In this document: piece by piece, positions 1 through 9,025 of the stretch
Layout: every line of letters starts with the position of its first letter
Numbering within the stretch: position 1 is the stretch's first letter
NCBI RefSeq assembly: GCF_007830335.1
Contig: NZ_VLKU01000008.1
Span: 124,001-188,000, forward strand
Direction: 5' to 3'
DNA from: Paracoccus sulfuroxidans
GTDB lineage: Bacteria; Pseudomonadota; Alphaproteobacteria; Rhodobacterales; Rhodobacteraceae
DNA: 64,000 bases
Notes under the pieces: generated by a model
The model's database searches: none
What the model was told of the DNA's origin: nothing
Seen by the model: only the letters and a program-made list of their open reading frames with translations
Program-made: the position numbers and the translations under genes

Positions 1-60
1 CGCCCGGCGGCGGGCAGCGGCCTTGCAGCCCTTGCCCGCAAGGCGCTAGGCTGCGCCTGA
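1..60 (+). CDS. Possible 3' end of a truncated upstream gene
   Basis: Frame 1 is open from the window edge to a TGA at 58-60, with mostly G/C third positions as in neighbouring genes. Only 19 codons are visible, so no function can be assigned, and this could equally be intergenic DNA before the YbaK-like gene 20 bp downstream. Confidence 0.2.
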   Translation, partial: RPAAGSGLAALARKALGCA

Positions 61-79
61 TCCGACGGACGAGTCACAG

Positions 80-556
80 ATGAGCACTGCCACCCCCGCG
101 ACACGCGCCCTGACACAGGCCCGGCTGCCCTTTCGGGTGATCGAATATGACTATGTCTCGGGTCAGGACCGGATCGGGCTGCATGCCGCCGAGGCCATCG
201 GCATCGAGCCGGGGCGGGTGCTGAAGACCCTGATGCTTGAGGTCGACGGCAAGCCCGCCTGCGCCGTCATCCCCTCGGATCGCAGCCTCTCGATGAAGCG
301 CGTGGCGCAGGCCTTTGGCGGGAAGTCGGCGCAGATGATGCCGCCGGACAAGGCCGAGCGGCTGACCGGCTATCATACCGGCGGGATCAGCCCGCTGGGC
401 CAGAAGCGCGCCTGCCCCATCGCATTCGAGGAAACCGCGCTTGGCTCGGCCGAGATCGTGGTGAACGGCGGTAAGCGCGGCATGATGATCGCGCTGGCGC
501 CAAGCGATGCGCTCAGCGCCACCAAGGGCAAGCCCGCGCCTCTCTGCGCAGACTGA
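80..556 (+). CDS. ybaK: YbaK/EbsC-family Cys-tRNA(Pro) deacylase
   Basis: 158-residue protein of the YbaK/ProX editing family. These stand-alone domains hydrolyse Cys (or related amino acids) misattached to tRNA(Pro) in the cytosol. The family pattern is visible: VLKTLMLEVDG near residues 49-59 with the conserved Lys, the AVIPSDRSL stretch near 62-71, YHTGGISPLGQK near 95-106, and a C-terminal VNGGKRGMMI motif. Length is normal for the family. It appears monocistronic: the next plausible gene starts 166 bp downstream. The family is certain; the exact tRNA/amino-acid specificity is inferred from the family. Confidence 0.88.
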   Translation: MSTATPATRALTQARLPFRVIEYDYVSGQDRIGLHAAEAIGIEPGRVLKTLMLEVDGKPACAVIPSDRSLSMKRVAQAFGGKSAQMMPPDKAERLTGYHTGGISPLGQKRACPIAFEETALGSAEIVVNGGKRGMMIALAPSDALSATKGKPAPLCAD

Positions 557-722
557 ACCAAGCGGTTTTCACTTTTCACGCGGATCTCGCGTCCCTCTCA
601 CGCCCGTTTCACGGGGTCTGTGCAAGGATGATCCATGCCGAGAAACAACGGCTCAGGATGTAGACGGAAAATTAAGTTCTTCATGCAATCATCTGTATTG
701 ACGCCTGAAAGGGGTGAGGTCG

Positions 723-989
723 ATGAAACGGAGCATGTTTGCGTCAGATGCCGGGAACGCCCTGCAAGCAGGTGCCCGGATCGGAATGGACGAAAGTTTT
801 GAAGCCGAGCTGGCCGAGGCATTTGGCCTCGCCCCCTCATGCACTGTGGATTTTTATGACGCGGTCATTCACGAACCGCAGCGCGTCAAACGGCCCGATC
901 ACTGGGCGCTTCAGCCCAGACTTCGGGCAATATACGCCCTGCTCAATTGTTTCAGCGAACGACGATGGGGGCATGACGAAAGCATTTGA
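723..989 (+). CDS. Small conserved-looking hypothetical protein (88 aa)
   Basis: An 88-codon frame with a good ribosome binding sequence (GGTGAGG, 3 nt before ATG 723); a GTG at 714 is an alternative start. The protein has an acidic first half, a WAL-QPRLRAIYALLNCF segment likely to be helical, and no signal peptide or membrane segment. I do not recognise a family. It is convergent with hemF and followed by a hairpin at 1059-1087. Base composition is slightly less GC-rich than its neighbours, so coding status is moderately uncertain. Confidence 0.5.
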   Translation: MKRSMFASDAGNALQAGARIGMDESFEAELAEAFGLAPSCTVDFYDAVIHEPQRVKRPDHWALQPRLRAIYALLNCFSERRWGHDESI

Positions 990-1058
990 TTGGAACATTT
1001 CAGCATGCAGGGGATCTTGCGCCTCATCGGCAGCAAGCAGGCGCAGGACCCCGTATCC

Positions 1059-1087
1059 GGCCCAGCCCGATTTATCCGGGTTGGGCC
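1059..1087. terminator. Hairpin between convergent small ORF and hemF
   Basis: GGCCCA (1059-1064) pairs with TGGGCC (1082-1087), extended inward through a G-U pair and CCCG/CGGG, giving an 11-bp stem with a 7-nt loop. It lies between two convergent genes. No clean T-run follows on either strand, so it is a weak or Rho-assisted terminator at best. Confidence 0.4.
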
Positions 1088-1110
1088 AATTTCATGTCAG
1101 TCGCGCGCGT

Positions 1111-1971
1111 TCAGACCCATTTCGCCAGCGGCGGCAGGCTCATTAGCACGGCATTCGCGTCATGGCCGGTGGCCAGACCGAATTTGGTGCCCCGGTCGTA
1201 GACAAGGTTATATTCGGCATAAAGGCCGCGATGCTGAAGCTGGGCATCCTTGTCCGCCTCATCCCAGGGCTGGTCCATGCGCTTGCGCACCAAAGGCTCG
1301 AAGGCGGGCAGGAACGCCTCGCCCACGGCGCGGGTGAAGGCGAAATCGGCTGCCCAGTCGCCGGTGTTCAGGTCATCATAGAAGATGCCACCGACGCCGC
1401 GCGCCCGGTTGCGATGCGGGACAAAGAAATACTCATCCGCCCAGGCCTTGAAGCGCGGATAATAGCCCGCGTCATGCGCGTCGCAAGCGCGATGCATCTG
1501 CGCGTGAAAATGTGCCGTATCTTCAGCATATTCGAGGCAGGGGTTCAGGTCCGCCCCGCCACCGAACCACCAGCTGGCGGGGGTCCAGAACATGCGGGTG
1601 TTCATATGCACCGCCGGCGCTTGCGGGTTCTGCATATGCGCGACAAGGCTGATGCCGCTGGCCCAGAAGCGCGGATCCTCTGCCACGCCCGGAACGCCAC
1701 GCGCCGCCATCGCCTGCTGCGCGGCTGGGGAAAGCGTGCCATGCACCTCGGACCAGTTGACGCCGACCTTCTCGAACACGCGACCGCCACGCATGACCGA
1801 CATGATGCCGCCACCGCCGTCGTTCTCGCGCTCGGTCGGCGTCACCTCGAACCGACCGGCGCGCGCGTTGCCCGGCCCGTCATCCTCCAGCGTCTCGAAT
1901 GCGGCCACGATCCTGTCGCGAAGGGTGTGAAACCAGCGCGCGGCCTCCTGCCGCTCTTCGGTCATCTGCAT
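1111..1971 (-). CDS. hemF: Oxygen-dependent coproporphyrinogen III oxidase
   Basis: 286 aa, matching the usual HemF length. It oxidatively decarboxylates coproporphyrinogen III to protoporphyrinogen IX in the cytosol using O2. Family signatures are plain: GVNWSEVHGTLSP, the HMNTRMFW stretch, WWFGGGADLNP, and DEYFFVPHRNRARGVGGIFYDDLN. ATG 1971 has a GAGG box 5 nt upstream. It complements the oxygen-independent HemN encoded at 16.8 kb, so the organism can make haem with or without oxygen; no FNR box is visible near hemF. Confidence 0.96.
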   Translation of the reverse strand: MQMTEERQEAARWFHTLRDRIVAAFETLEDDGPGNARAGRFEVTPTERENDGGGGIMSVMRGGRVFEKVGVNWSEVHGTLSPAAQQAMAARGVPGVAEDPRFWASGISLVAHMQNPQAPAVHMNTRMFWTPASWWFGGGADLNPCLEYAEDTAHFHAQMHRACDAHDAGYYPRFKAWADEYFFVPHRNRARGVGGIFYDDLNTGDWAADFAFTRAVGEAFLPAFEPLVRKRMDQPWDEADKDAQLQHRGLYAEYNLVYDRGTKFGLATGHDANAVLMSLPPLAKWV

Positions 1972-2049
1972 GGGATCCTCATTCTTTCCTGAATTGCCTG
2001 CGCGAGCGGGCCGACTTATGCTTCAACCTGTCAGATAGAGGTCTCGGAC

Positions 2050-2463
2050 ATGACCCGCAACATCGCCTTTTCACTCGTGGCCGTCGCATTGGTCGCAAGC
2101 TGCGGCACCCAGCAAGAGCAATGCATCCGCCGTGGCACCAGCGAATATCGCACCATCAACCGCCTTCTGGCCGAGGTCGAGGGCAACCTCGCGCGCGGCT
2201 ATGCCTGGGAGGAGCGGACGGTGATGCGCACGGAACTGGACGATTGTCCGACCGTGGTGCGCACCAAGGACGGCGGTCGCGCCATCGTCTATCGCAGCTG
2301 CTTCCGCGACGTTGCCGATACCGAGCGTTACCGCGTGCCCATCGACCCGCTGGTCGAGACGCGCAAGCGCGACAACCTGATCGCCCGGAAGAAGGCGCTG
2401 ACGCCCTCGGCCCGGGCGACGGTCGATGCCTGCAAGGTGGAATATCCCGAAGCGAAAACCTGA
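2050..2463 (+). CDS. Small putative lipoprotein
   Basis: 137 aa. A short basic N-terminus (MTRN) is followed by a hydrophobic stretch and a lipobox-like V-A-S-C ending at Cys18, so the mature protein is probably lipid-anchored facing the periplasm. The mature part has several Cys (for example CIRRGTSEYRTINRLL and DDCPTVVR) and many charged residues. I do not recognise a domain. It is divergent from hemF (78 bp apart) and converges on the SDR gene with a 5-bp gap. Confidence 0.65.
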   Translation: MTRNIAFSLVAVALVASCGTQQEQCIRRGTSEYRTINRLLAEVEGNLARGYAWEERTVMRTELDDCPTVVRTKDGGRAIVYRSCFRDVADTERYRVPIDPLVETRKRDNLIARKKALTPSARATVDACKVEYPEAKT

Positions 2464-2468
2464 AGCCG

Positions 2469-3275
2469 CTAGAAGATCGCGGGCGTGCTGGGATCGGCGA
2501 TGCTGCGCCCGCCATCGACGCGCAGGATCTGCCCGGTCACGAAGCTTGCGGCCTCGCTGGCCAGATATTGCACCGTCGCGCCCAGCTCATCCGCGCCCGC
2601 GATGCGGCCCAGCGGCGTGGCCGAGACCAGCCGTTCACGCAGCTCGGGCGCTTCCTTCAGGTTCAGTTGCAGCTGGTTCGACATGATGCTGCCGAAGGCC
2701 ACGCCATTCACCCGGATGCGTTTCGGCGCCAGCGCAATCGCCAGTGAGCGCGTGGCCTGCGCCTGCGCCGCGCTGGCGATGGAATAGGCCAGCATATTCG
2801 GCTGCGGACGGTCTGCGACCAGCGAGGTCATGTTGATGATCGCGCCCGCCTGCAGCGGATCGGGCTCGTCCCGGGTCTGCTGGACCATGCGCTTGGCGAC
2901 CAGCTGCGACAGCCGCAGGCTCGAGGTCATGTTCTGGCGCAGCATGTCGCCGATCAGCTCATCATCGGTCGACATCGGATCGCAAGCCTGCACGGTGCGA
3001 TGCGCATTGACCAGAATGTCGACCCGGTCAAAAGCGTCGATGGTGGCCGACACCAGATTGGCCAGCGTCAGCTTCTGCCCCAGATCGCCACCAAATCCCA
3101 GAACGCGACCCTGCTGACCGTTGTCCGGACCAAGTTCAGCGTCCAGCGCCGCCTCATCATTGTCGGCAAAGACGACATTCGCGCCCTGCATTTCGAAATG
3201 GCGCGCGATCGCCAGACCTATGCCGCGCGCGGCGCCGGTCACGATGGCGGTCTTGCCCTCGATCGAGAAGTTCAT
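2469..3275 (-). CDS. SDR-family protein with altered catalytic motif
   Basis: 268 aa with a short-chain dehydrogenase/reductase Rossmann fold: TGAARGIG cofactor loop at residues 14-21 and an Asp after beta-2 (FADND) that favours NAD(H). The usual NNAG is replaced by VNAH, and in the active-site helix Tyr is followed by SIAS, so the YxxxK lysine is Ser. The upstream Ser of the triad (MTSLV) is kept. It may be a non-canonical or inactive SDR. Its ATG overlaps the 3' end of the methyltransferase gene by 4 nt, so the two are translationally coupled. Substrate unknown. Confidence 0.8.
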   Translation of the reverse strand: MNFSIEGKTAIVTGAARGIGLAIARHFEMQGANVVFADNDEAALDAELGPDNGQQGRVLGFGGDLGQKLTLANLVSATIDAFDRVDILVNAHRTVQACDPMSTDDELIGDMLRQNMTSSLRLSQLVAKRMVQQTRDEPDPLQAGAIINMTSLVADRPQPNMLAYSIASAAQAQATRSLAIALAPKRIRVNGVAFGSIMSNQLQLNLKEAPELRERLVSATPLGRIAGADELGATVQYLASEAASFVTGQILRVDGGRSIADPSTPAIF

Positions 3276-4315
3276 CTTTTCCTGCCTTTCGGGGCCCGGC
3301 CTGCGGCCTTGCCCGAGGTGGGTCTGCCCTGCGTTCCGCGCCCGGCACCGCTGGCCGTCAGGATCTTGAAGCGGCTGTCGCCGCCCAGTTCGGTCACCTC
3401 GGCGAAGGTTTCGCGCAGCACCGGCTCATAGGGCAGATGCCGGTTCGCCACCATCCAGAGCCGCCCGGCCCCGGTCAGCAGACGCGCCGCGCTGCGGATG
3501 AACCCGGCCCCAAGGGCGGGTTTCGCGTCGCGGCCGTCGTGGAAGGGTGGGTTCATGATCACCGCATTCACCGGCTCGGGCAGGCGGAAATCCAGCGCAT
3601 CGGCCCAGTGGAACACGGCGCGGGGGTCGGTGATGTTGCGACGCGCGCAATCCAGCGCCACCGCATCGGATTCGACCAGATGCAGCACATCGACGCCCGG
3701 ACGCGCCAGTATCTGCGCCGAGAGCCAGCCCCAGCCCGCCCCCAGATCGACGACCCGCGTCGGCAGCTTTTCAGGCAGATGCGCGACCAGCGCCTCCGAG
3801 GCCGGATCGGGACCATCGGCGGAAAAAACGCCAGGACGGGTGATCATTCCGGGGGCTGCCTCGGTCTCAGCCTCACGCCAGTCGGCGGGAAGCCAGTTCT
3901 GCGCCGGAATGGTGATGCGGAAGATCTTGCCATGCGCGCGGGAATGAACCTCATCCACCGGCGCAAGCGTGCGCATTTCGCGCAGCAGGCTGTCGATCCC
4001 GTCGGTCTTCTGCCCGTCGATCCAGAGGGACGCGCCCGCTGGCAGTCGCAACGCCGCATCGAAGATGCGCGCCCGTGCATCGGCCCGCGCGCGCGGCACC
4101 GTCACGATGGCCTGATCGAAGGTGCCGTCCGCCGACGTCGCGACCTGATAGCCCTGCGCCTGCAGGCTGCGGTGATCCACGAAGTTGCGCTGCACGATCT
4201 GCAGGTTCTGCGCGTCAAAATGTTGAAGATCGCTGTCGGCGCGTGCGCCTGAAAACAGGGTCCTCCCCTTTGGCGAGTCCTCGCCAAAGATCAATTCAAG
4301 CCGTGATCCAGCCAC
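3272..4315 (-). CDS. rsmC: RsmC-like class I SAM methyltransferase
   Basis: 347 aa, two-domain layout of RsmC-type 16S rRNA guanine-N2 methyltransferases: a degenerate N-terminal half (about 1-165) and a catalytic C-terminal half with the SAM-binding VVDLGAGWGWLSA near residue 190 and the N6/N2 methyltransferase motif MNPPFHDG near 255. The C-terminal tail is basic (KAAGRAPKGRKR), consistent with RNA binding. First gene of a two-gene unit with the SDR. The family is clear; methylation of G1207 is inferred. Confidence 0.82.
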   Translation of the reverse strand: MAGSRLELIFGEDSPKGRTLFSGARADSDLQHFDAQNLQIVQRNFVDHRSLQAQGYQVATSADGTFDQAIVTVPRARADARARIFDAALRLPAGASLWIDGQKTDGIDSLLREMRTLAPVDEVHSRAHGKIFRITIPAQNWLPADWREAETEAAPGMITRPGVFSADGPDPASEALVAHLPEKLPTRVVDLGAGWGWLSAQILARPGVDVLHLVESDAVALDCARRNITDPRAVFHWADALDFRLPEPVNAVIMNPPFHDGRDAKPALGAGFIRSAARLLTGAGRLWMVANRHLPYEPVLRETFAEVTELGGDSRFKILTASGAGRGTQGRPTSGKAAGRAPKGRKR

Positions 4316-4318
4316 TGT

Positions 4319-4636
4319 CTACTCTTTTTCCATGGTGCATTGCAGCGGGTGCTGCTGTCGCCGCGCAAGTTCCATCACCTGCGCGACCTTGGTCTCGGCA
4401 ATCTCGTGCGAATAGACGCCGACGACGGCGATCCCCTTGCGGTGAACGGTCAGCATGATCTCGATCGCCTGAGCATGCGTCATGCTGAACAGACGCTCAA
4501 GAATATGGACGACGAACTCCATCGGAGTGAAATCATCGTTCAACAACAAAACCTTGTACAGCGGAGGCCGCTGCGTTTTGGGACGCGTCTTGACCGCCAG
4601 ATCAACATCCTCGCGGTCGTCGGGGCGATTGGTCAT
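4319..4636 (-). CDS. clpS: ATP-dependent Clp protease adaptor ClpS
   Basis: 105 aa from ATG 4636; an upstream in-frame ATG at 4759 would add 41 residues unlike any ClpS, so the shorter start is chosen. ClpS binds the ClpA N-domain and delivers N-degron substrates to ClpAP. The core is present: [21 protein letters not shown] (the NDD substrate-binding patch), [17 protein letters not shown], and [13 protein letters not shown]. ClpA is not adjacent. Only 3 bp separate it from the upstream end of rsmC, but rsmC has its own start, and co-transcription is likely. Confidence 0.95.
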   Translation of the reverse strand: MTNRPDDREDVDLAVKTRPKTQRPPLYKVLLLNDDFTPMEFVVHILERLFSMTHAQAIEIMLTVHRKGIAVVGVYSHEIAETKVAQVMELARRQQHPLQCTMEKE

Positions 4637-4873
4637 GATCGGTAAAGTCACTCTTGCGCAGGAAATCCGAGAAATGTCGTAAGGCTGAAATATAGAGCGT
4701 TTGCGCGCTGATGTAAGCCCTTCCCCCGGAAGAGCGGCAAGCGGCGCGGGAAAAAACAACTCCGATCAGGTGAAAGTTGAGGTTTCCGTATCACGATTTG
4801 CGTGATATTGTCTGAATATTAACGAAGGACCTGCACAAAGAACGGGTTCTCAGAGGCATAAGAGATCGGGACA

Positions 4874-6577
4874 GTGAGCAGAATCACCCATTTCGCGCGC
4901 GCGGGATTTATGATCCTCGTTGCATGGGCGCTACCCATGGCAGCCATTTCCGCACCTTATGCGGCCTATGTCATGGACGCCCGAACCGGGCAGGAAATCT
5001 ATGCCCAGAACGCCGATACGCGGCTGCATCCGGCATCGCTGACGAAGATGATGACGCTTTACCTGGCGTTTTCCGCCATTGAGCGTGGTCAGGTCCGGCT
5101 GGACAGCAAGTTCCTCGTGTCGACGCATGCCGCAAACCAGGCGCCCTCGCGCCTGGGGCTGAAGCCCGGCCAACGGATCGAGCTTCGCTATCTGATCCGC
5201 GCCGCGGCGGTGAAATCCGCCAATGACGCGGCGACCACCATCGGCGAAGGTCTGGCGGGGTCGGAATCCAAATTTGCCGAGCAGATGACGCAGATGGCCC
5301 GCGCCCTTGGCATGCGCAACACGCATTTCCAGAACGCGAACGGTCTGACGGCGACCGGCCATTACTCGTCGGCCCGCGACATGTCGCTGCTGGGGCGTCA
5401 CCTCTTCTATGACTTCCCGCAATATTACTCGATCTTCTCGCGCCGCACCGCCGATGCGGGTATCGCCAATGTCGCCAACACCAACCGGCGCTTCCTTGAC
5501 AGCTATGAGGGCGCGGATGGCATCAAGACGGGCTATACCCGGGCGGCTGGATTCAACCTGACAGCCTCGGCGAAGCGCGGCAACAAGCGGATCATCGCGA
5601 CCGTTCTGGGCGGCAACTCGACCGCGCATCGCAATGCGATGATGGCGCAGCTGCTGGATGCCGGTTTCGGCAGCGCGCCGAACCGCGTCCGTGAAACCCG
5701 CCCTGCCCCGCCGCAGGTCGTGGTTGAACGCCGCGTCCGGCGCACGGTTCAGGTTGCGGCCAATGAGCCGGTTGCCGCAGCACCCCAGCAGGGCCAGACG
5801 ATCCGGATGTCGACCTCGTCCCGGCCGACGGCGCGCGCCTCCTCGGTTGCGGTCGTGACCCCGGCTGCGATCAATGCTGCGGTTGAGCGTGCACAGCGGG
5901 CTCCGGCCCCGGCTGCTGCACCGCCGGTGCAGGGCCAGACCCTTAGCGCCAGCGCGCGGCCGACCCGCAAGCCCGGCTCTCGCCAGATCGAGACCGCCTC
6001 GGTCGACGAACAGGATACGCGCAGCGGCGCACGCCCCGACACCCGCCCCGAGGGTGACCAGAACGACGGCGCGATCTCGAACCCCGGCCTTTCCTCATCG
6101 GCGCGTCCCGTCCGGTCGCCCCGTTCGGACCAGTCGGCAAGCCTTGCGCCTGCCGTTGCTGCGCCCGGTGCCGCCGCGTCGCTCTTTGTCCAAAGCAACG
6201 CGCCGCAGCCGGAGTCGCTCGCGATGCTGAACTCGAACGCGCCGGCCCCCCGGACCGAGACCATCATCCTCGCCTCCATGACGCCCGAGGATATGAATGA
6301 GCCCAGCGAGCAAGAGATCGTCTCGCGCTCGACCAATGCGGGCGGTCGCAACTATGGCGTCTCGCTGGGCCTCTTCCGCTCACAGGGCGAGGCCGAGCAG
6401 CTTCTGCTGCAGACGGCCCTGCAGGAAAGCGCGTCGCTGGGCACGGCCGCCCGTCAGGTGGCCAATACCAAGCGCGGCTTTCAGGCGAATTTCGTCGGCA
6501 TGAACAAGGAAACGGCCGAGCTGACCTGCAACCGCCTGTCGGCACGGCAGCAAAGCTGCGTCATCATGGGTCCGTAA
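4874..6577 (+). CDS. dacF: D-alanyl-D-alanine carboxypeptidase (PBP5/6 type) with SPOR domain
   Basis: 567 aa. N-terminal signal peptide of about 27 residues (cleavage near AISA), then an S11 peptidase domain with all three penicillin-binding motifs: SLTK (Ser55, Lys58), SAN (115-117) and KTG (218-220). It trims D-Ala from peptidoglycan stem peptides in the periplasm. Residues about 275-480 form a long Pro/Ala/Arg-rich linker and the last ~80 residues resemble a SPOR domain that binds denuded glycan, suggesting septal targeting. The small inverted repeat at 4790-4806 (ATCACG/CGTGAT) lies in its upstream region. A strong terminator follows. Confidence 0.92.
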   Translation: MSRITHFARAGFMILVAWALPMAAISAPYAAYVMDARTGQEIYAQNADTRLHPASLTKMMTLYLAFSAIERGQVRLDSKFLVSTHAANQAPSRLGLKPGQRIELRYLIRAAAVKSANDAATTIGEGLAGSESKFAEQMTQMARALGMRNTHFQNANGLTATGHYSSARDMSLLGRHLFYDFPQYYSIFSRRTADAGIANVANTNRRFLDSYEGADGIKTGYTRAAGFNLTASAKRGNKRIIATVLGGNSTAHRNAMMAQLLDAGFGSAPNRVRETRPAPPQVVVERRVRRTVQVAANEPVAAAPQQGQTIRMSTSSRPTARASSVAVVTPAAINAAVERAQRAPAPAAAPPVQGQTLSASARPTRKPGSRQIETASVDEQDTRSGARPDTRPEGDQNDGAISNPGLSSSARPVRSPRSDQSASLAPAVAAPGAAASLFVQSNAPQPESLAMLNSNAPAPRTETIILASMTPEDMNEPSEQEIVSRSTNAGGRNYGVSLGLFRSQGEAEQLLLQTALQESASLGTAARQVANTKRGFQANFVGMNKETAELTCNRLSARQQSCVIMGP

Positions 6578-6600
6578 CCCGGCATCCGCCATTCGCACAT

Positions 6601-6642
6601 GCAAAAGCCCCGGTCAGCTGTGAAGCCGACCGGGGCTTTTGC
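6601..6642. terminator. Bidirectional intrinsic terminator between dacF and ccoS
   Basis: A perfect 15-bp inverted repeat, GCAAAAGCCCCGGTC / GACCGGGGCTTTTGC, with a 12-nt loop; A-tract on one side and T-tract on the other. It serves the two convergent transcripts (dacF and ccoGHIS). Confidence 0.88.
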
Positions 6643-6654
6643 TTTTCCAAGGCT

Positions 6655-6813
6655 TCAAGGCCTTGGCCGCTCGTCCCATTCCTTGGTCAGGATCCGCTCG
6701 GCATCGCCCTTGGGATCCTCATATTGCCGGTTGCGCAGCGACCAGAGGAACGCGAGCAGCCCCAGCCCGCCCATGGCGAGCGAGACCGGGATCAACAAAC
6801 CAAGTATCGACAT
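6655..6813 (-). CDS. ccoS: cbb3 oxidase maturation protein CcoS/FixS
   Basis: 52 aa, in line with CcoS (50-65 aa). One N-terminal membrane helix (residues 3-25, ILGLLIPVSLAMGGLGLLAFLW) is followed by the conserved RNRQYEDPKGDAERIL stretch. Required, by family knowledge, for cofactor insertion into cbb3 oxidase. ATG 6813 lies 15 nt after the ccoI stop, so it is the last gene of ccoGHIS. Confidence 0.92.
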   Translation of the reverse strand: MSILGLLIPVSLAMGGLGLLAFLWSLRNRQYEDPKGDAERILTKEWDERPRP

Positions 6814-6828
6814 CGTCTTTCCTTTTTC

Positions 6829-9024
6829 TCAGCGCAGGCGCAGCGCGTTCAGCGTCACGGTGATCGAACTGATCGACATAGCAAGCGCTGCCAGCAGCGG
6901 CGTCGCGAACCCGGCCAGCGCGATCGGCACCGCGACGATATTATACGCAAACGAGATCGCGAAATTCTCTTTGATGCGGGTGCGGGCCTTGCGCGCGGTC
7001 TCAAGCGCATCGGCCACCGGAGCCAGATCATGGCCCAGCAGCACGATGTCAGAGGCCACGCGGGCCGCATCCAGCGCGGTCGCAGGGGCAATCGAGACAT
7101 GGGCGGCAGCCAGCGCGGCGGTGTCGTTCAGGCCATCGCCCACCATCATCACCGCCGTCCCGTCTGTGCCCAGTTCCTGAACGATCTGGGCCTTCCGATC
7201 CGGGGCGACCTCGGCCTGCCAGTCCTTGATCCCCAACCGCTCGGCAATATCGCGCACGGCAGCGGAGGTATCCCCGGACAGCAGGACGACCTTGCGTCCG
7301 GAGGCCTCGATCATCGCCACGCAATCACGCGCGCCGGGGCGCAGCTGATCGACGAACTCCAGCCGGAGCGGTTCGGCGGGCCCGACGCGCAGCCAGCTTG
7401 AGGACAGAGCGCCGGTCCCGGCATTCGCGCCAACCCAATCGGCGCGGCCCAGCCGCACCTCCTGCCCCTGCCAAAGCGCCATGACGCCAGCGCCCGGCAC
7501 CTCGACCTGTTGTTCCAACCGGGCGGGCTGGGTGCCCGCATCCTGCAAAGCCTTCGCCAGCGCCATCGACAAGGGATGCGCCGAGCCCTGCGCCAGCGCC
7601 AGCGCGACGGGTCGATGCGCTTCCGGGATGGTCTCGATGCGCTGCAATCGTGGCGTGCCCATCGTCAGCGTACCGGTCTTGTCGAAGACGACCGTCTGCA
7701 CCTCGGCCATGCGCTCCAAAGCGGTGCCATCCTTGATCAGAAGCCCGCGCCGGAACAGCCGCCCCGAGGCCGTCGTCACCACCGCCGGAACGGCCAGACC
7801 AAGCGCGCAGGGGCAGGTGATGATCAGCACCGCCGCCGCGATATTGATCGCGAGGCGCGCATCGCCCGTGGCCCAGAACCAGCCGATGAAACTGACAAGC
7901 GCCAGCAGATGCACGACCGGCGCATAAAGCCGCGAGGCGCGCTCGGCCAGCGAGGTATAGCGCCCGCGCGCGTTTTCCGCCGCCTCGACCAGCGCTGAAA
8001 GACGCGAGAGCGAGCTGTCGCGCCCCGCTGCCGTCACCCGGATCAGCAGGGGCCCGGTCAGGTTCACCTCGCCTGCCGACAGCAGGCTGTGCGGCGCGGC
8101 CGCCACCGGCAGCGACTCTCCGGTCAGAAGCGAGCGGTCGATGTCGCTCTGCCCCTCGACCACCTCACCATCGGCAGGGATGCGCGAGCCCGGGCGGACG
8201 CGGATCAGATCGCCGGGCAACAGATCAGCGACGGCCACGGCCTCATCGCCATCGGCGTTCACGCGAAAGGCGCGCGGTACCTCAAGCGCGGTCAACTCTG
8301 CCGCAGCCGAACGCGCGACGGCGCGGCTGCGATAATCCAGATAGCGGCCGATCAGCAGGAAGAAGCACAGGCTGACAACGCCGTCGAAATAGGCGTGCTG
8401 GCCCGAGGACATCGTCTCGAACACCGAAATCGCGCTGGCGAGGATCAGGGCCAGCGCAATCGGCACATCCATGCCCAGCCGTCCCGCGCGCAGCGAGCGC
8501 CAGGCGCTGACAAAGAACGGCTTGCCGGCAAAGGCCACGGTCGGCAGCGCGATGGCCCCCGAGATCCAGTGGAACATGTCGCGCGTCGCGGCATCGGCCC
8601 CCGACCAGACCGCGACCGACAGGATCATCACGTTCATCATCGCGAAGCCCGCGACGCCCATGCGCATCAGCAGGTCGCGCCCCTGCCGGTCGGCAGCGGA
8701 GGTGCCCAAGGCCGAGGGGTCGAGTTCCAGCGCCTCATATCCTGCGCCTTCGACCAGCGGGATCAGCTCTTCGGCGGTCAGGCCGGGCGCGTCCACGGTG
8801 ACGCGCCGCAGGGTCAGGTTGACGCGGGCCTGACGCACCTGGGGATGGGCCATCAGCGCGCCCTCGACATCGGCAATGCAGCTTGCGCAATGGACCGAGG
8901 GCAGCGACAGCACGACGTCTCCGTCATCTGCGCGGGCGGCCAGATGGGTGGCCAGAGGGGCCGCGTCACAGGCCGGGCAGGCCGAGAACGAAGGGCCGTT
9001 CGGGTGTAGCGATACGTCGGTCAT
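6829..9024 (-). CDS. ccoI: Cu+-exporting P-type ATPase CcoI/FixI
   Basis: 731 aa P1B-type ATPase that moves Cu(I) outward for CuB assembly of cbb3 oxidase. N-terminal CPAC motif and a heavy-metal domain with HCASC, the transmembrane metal site CPC in TCPCALGLAVPA, the phosphorylated Asp in DKTGTLTMG, the GDGLND hinge motif, and eight predicted membrane segments. Starts 1 nt after the ccoH stop, so the two are probably translationally coupled. It sits in the order ccoG-ccoH-ccoI-ccoS typical of proteobacteria. Confidence 0.96.
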   Translation of the reverse strand: MTDVSLHPNGPSFSACPACDAAPLATHLAARADDGDVVLSLPSVHCASCIADVEGALMAHPQVRQARVNLTLRRVTVDAPGLTAEELIPLVEGAGYEALELDPSALGTSAADRQGRDLLMRMGVAGFAMMNVMILSVAVWSGADAATRDMFHWISGAIALPTVAFAGKPFFVSAWRSLRAGRLGMDVPIALALILASAISVFETMSSGQHAYFDGVVSLCFFLLIGRYLDYRSRAVARSAAAELTALEVPRAFRVNADGDEAVAVADLLPGDLIRVRPGSRIPADGEVVEGQSDIDRSLLTGESLPVAAAPHSLLSAGEVNLTGPLLIRVTAAGRDSSLSRLSALVEAAENARGRYTSLAERASRLYAPVVHLLALVSFIGWFWATGDARLAINIAAAVLIITCPCALGLAVPAVVTTASGRLFRRGLLIKDGTALERMAEVQTVVFDKTGTLTMGTPRLQRIETIPEAHRPVALALAQGSAHPLSMALAKALQDAGTQPARLEQQVEVPGAGVMALWQGQEVRLGRADWVGANAGTGALSSSWLRVGPAEPLRLEFVDQLRPGARDCVAMIEASGRKVVLLSGDTSAAVRDIAERLGIKDWQAEVAPDRKAQIVQELGTDGTAVMMVGDGLNDTAALAAAHVSIAPATALDAARVASDIVLLGHDLAPVADALETARKARTRIKENFAISFAYNIVAVPIALAGFATPLLAALAMSISSITVTLNALRLR

Positions 9025-9025
9025 C

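Noticed and set aside
1162-1992. 276-codon open frame opposite hemF
   Set aside because: hemF is unambiguous on the minus strand; the plus-strand protein has no recognisable feature.
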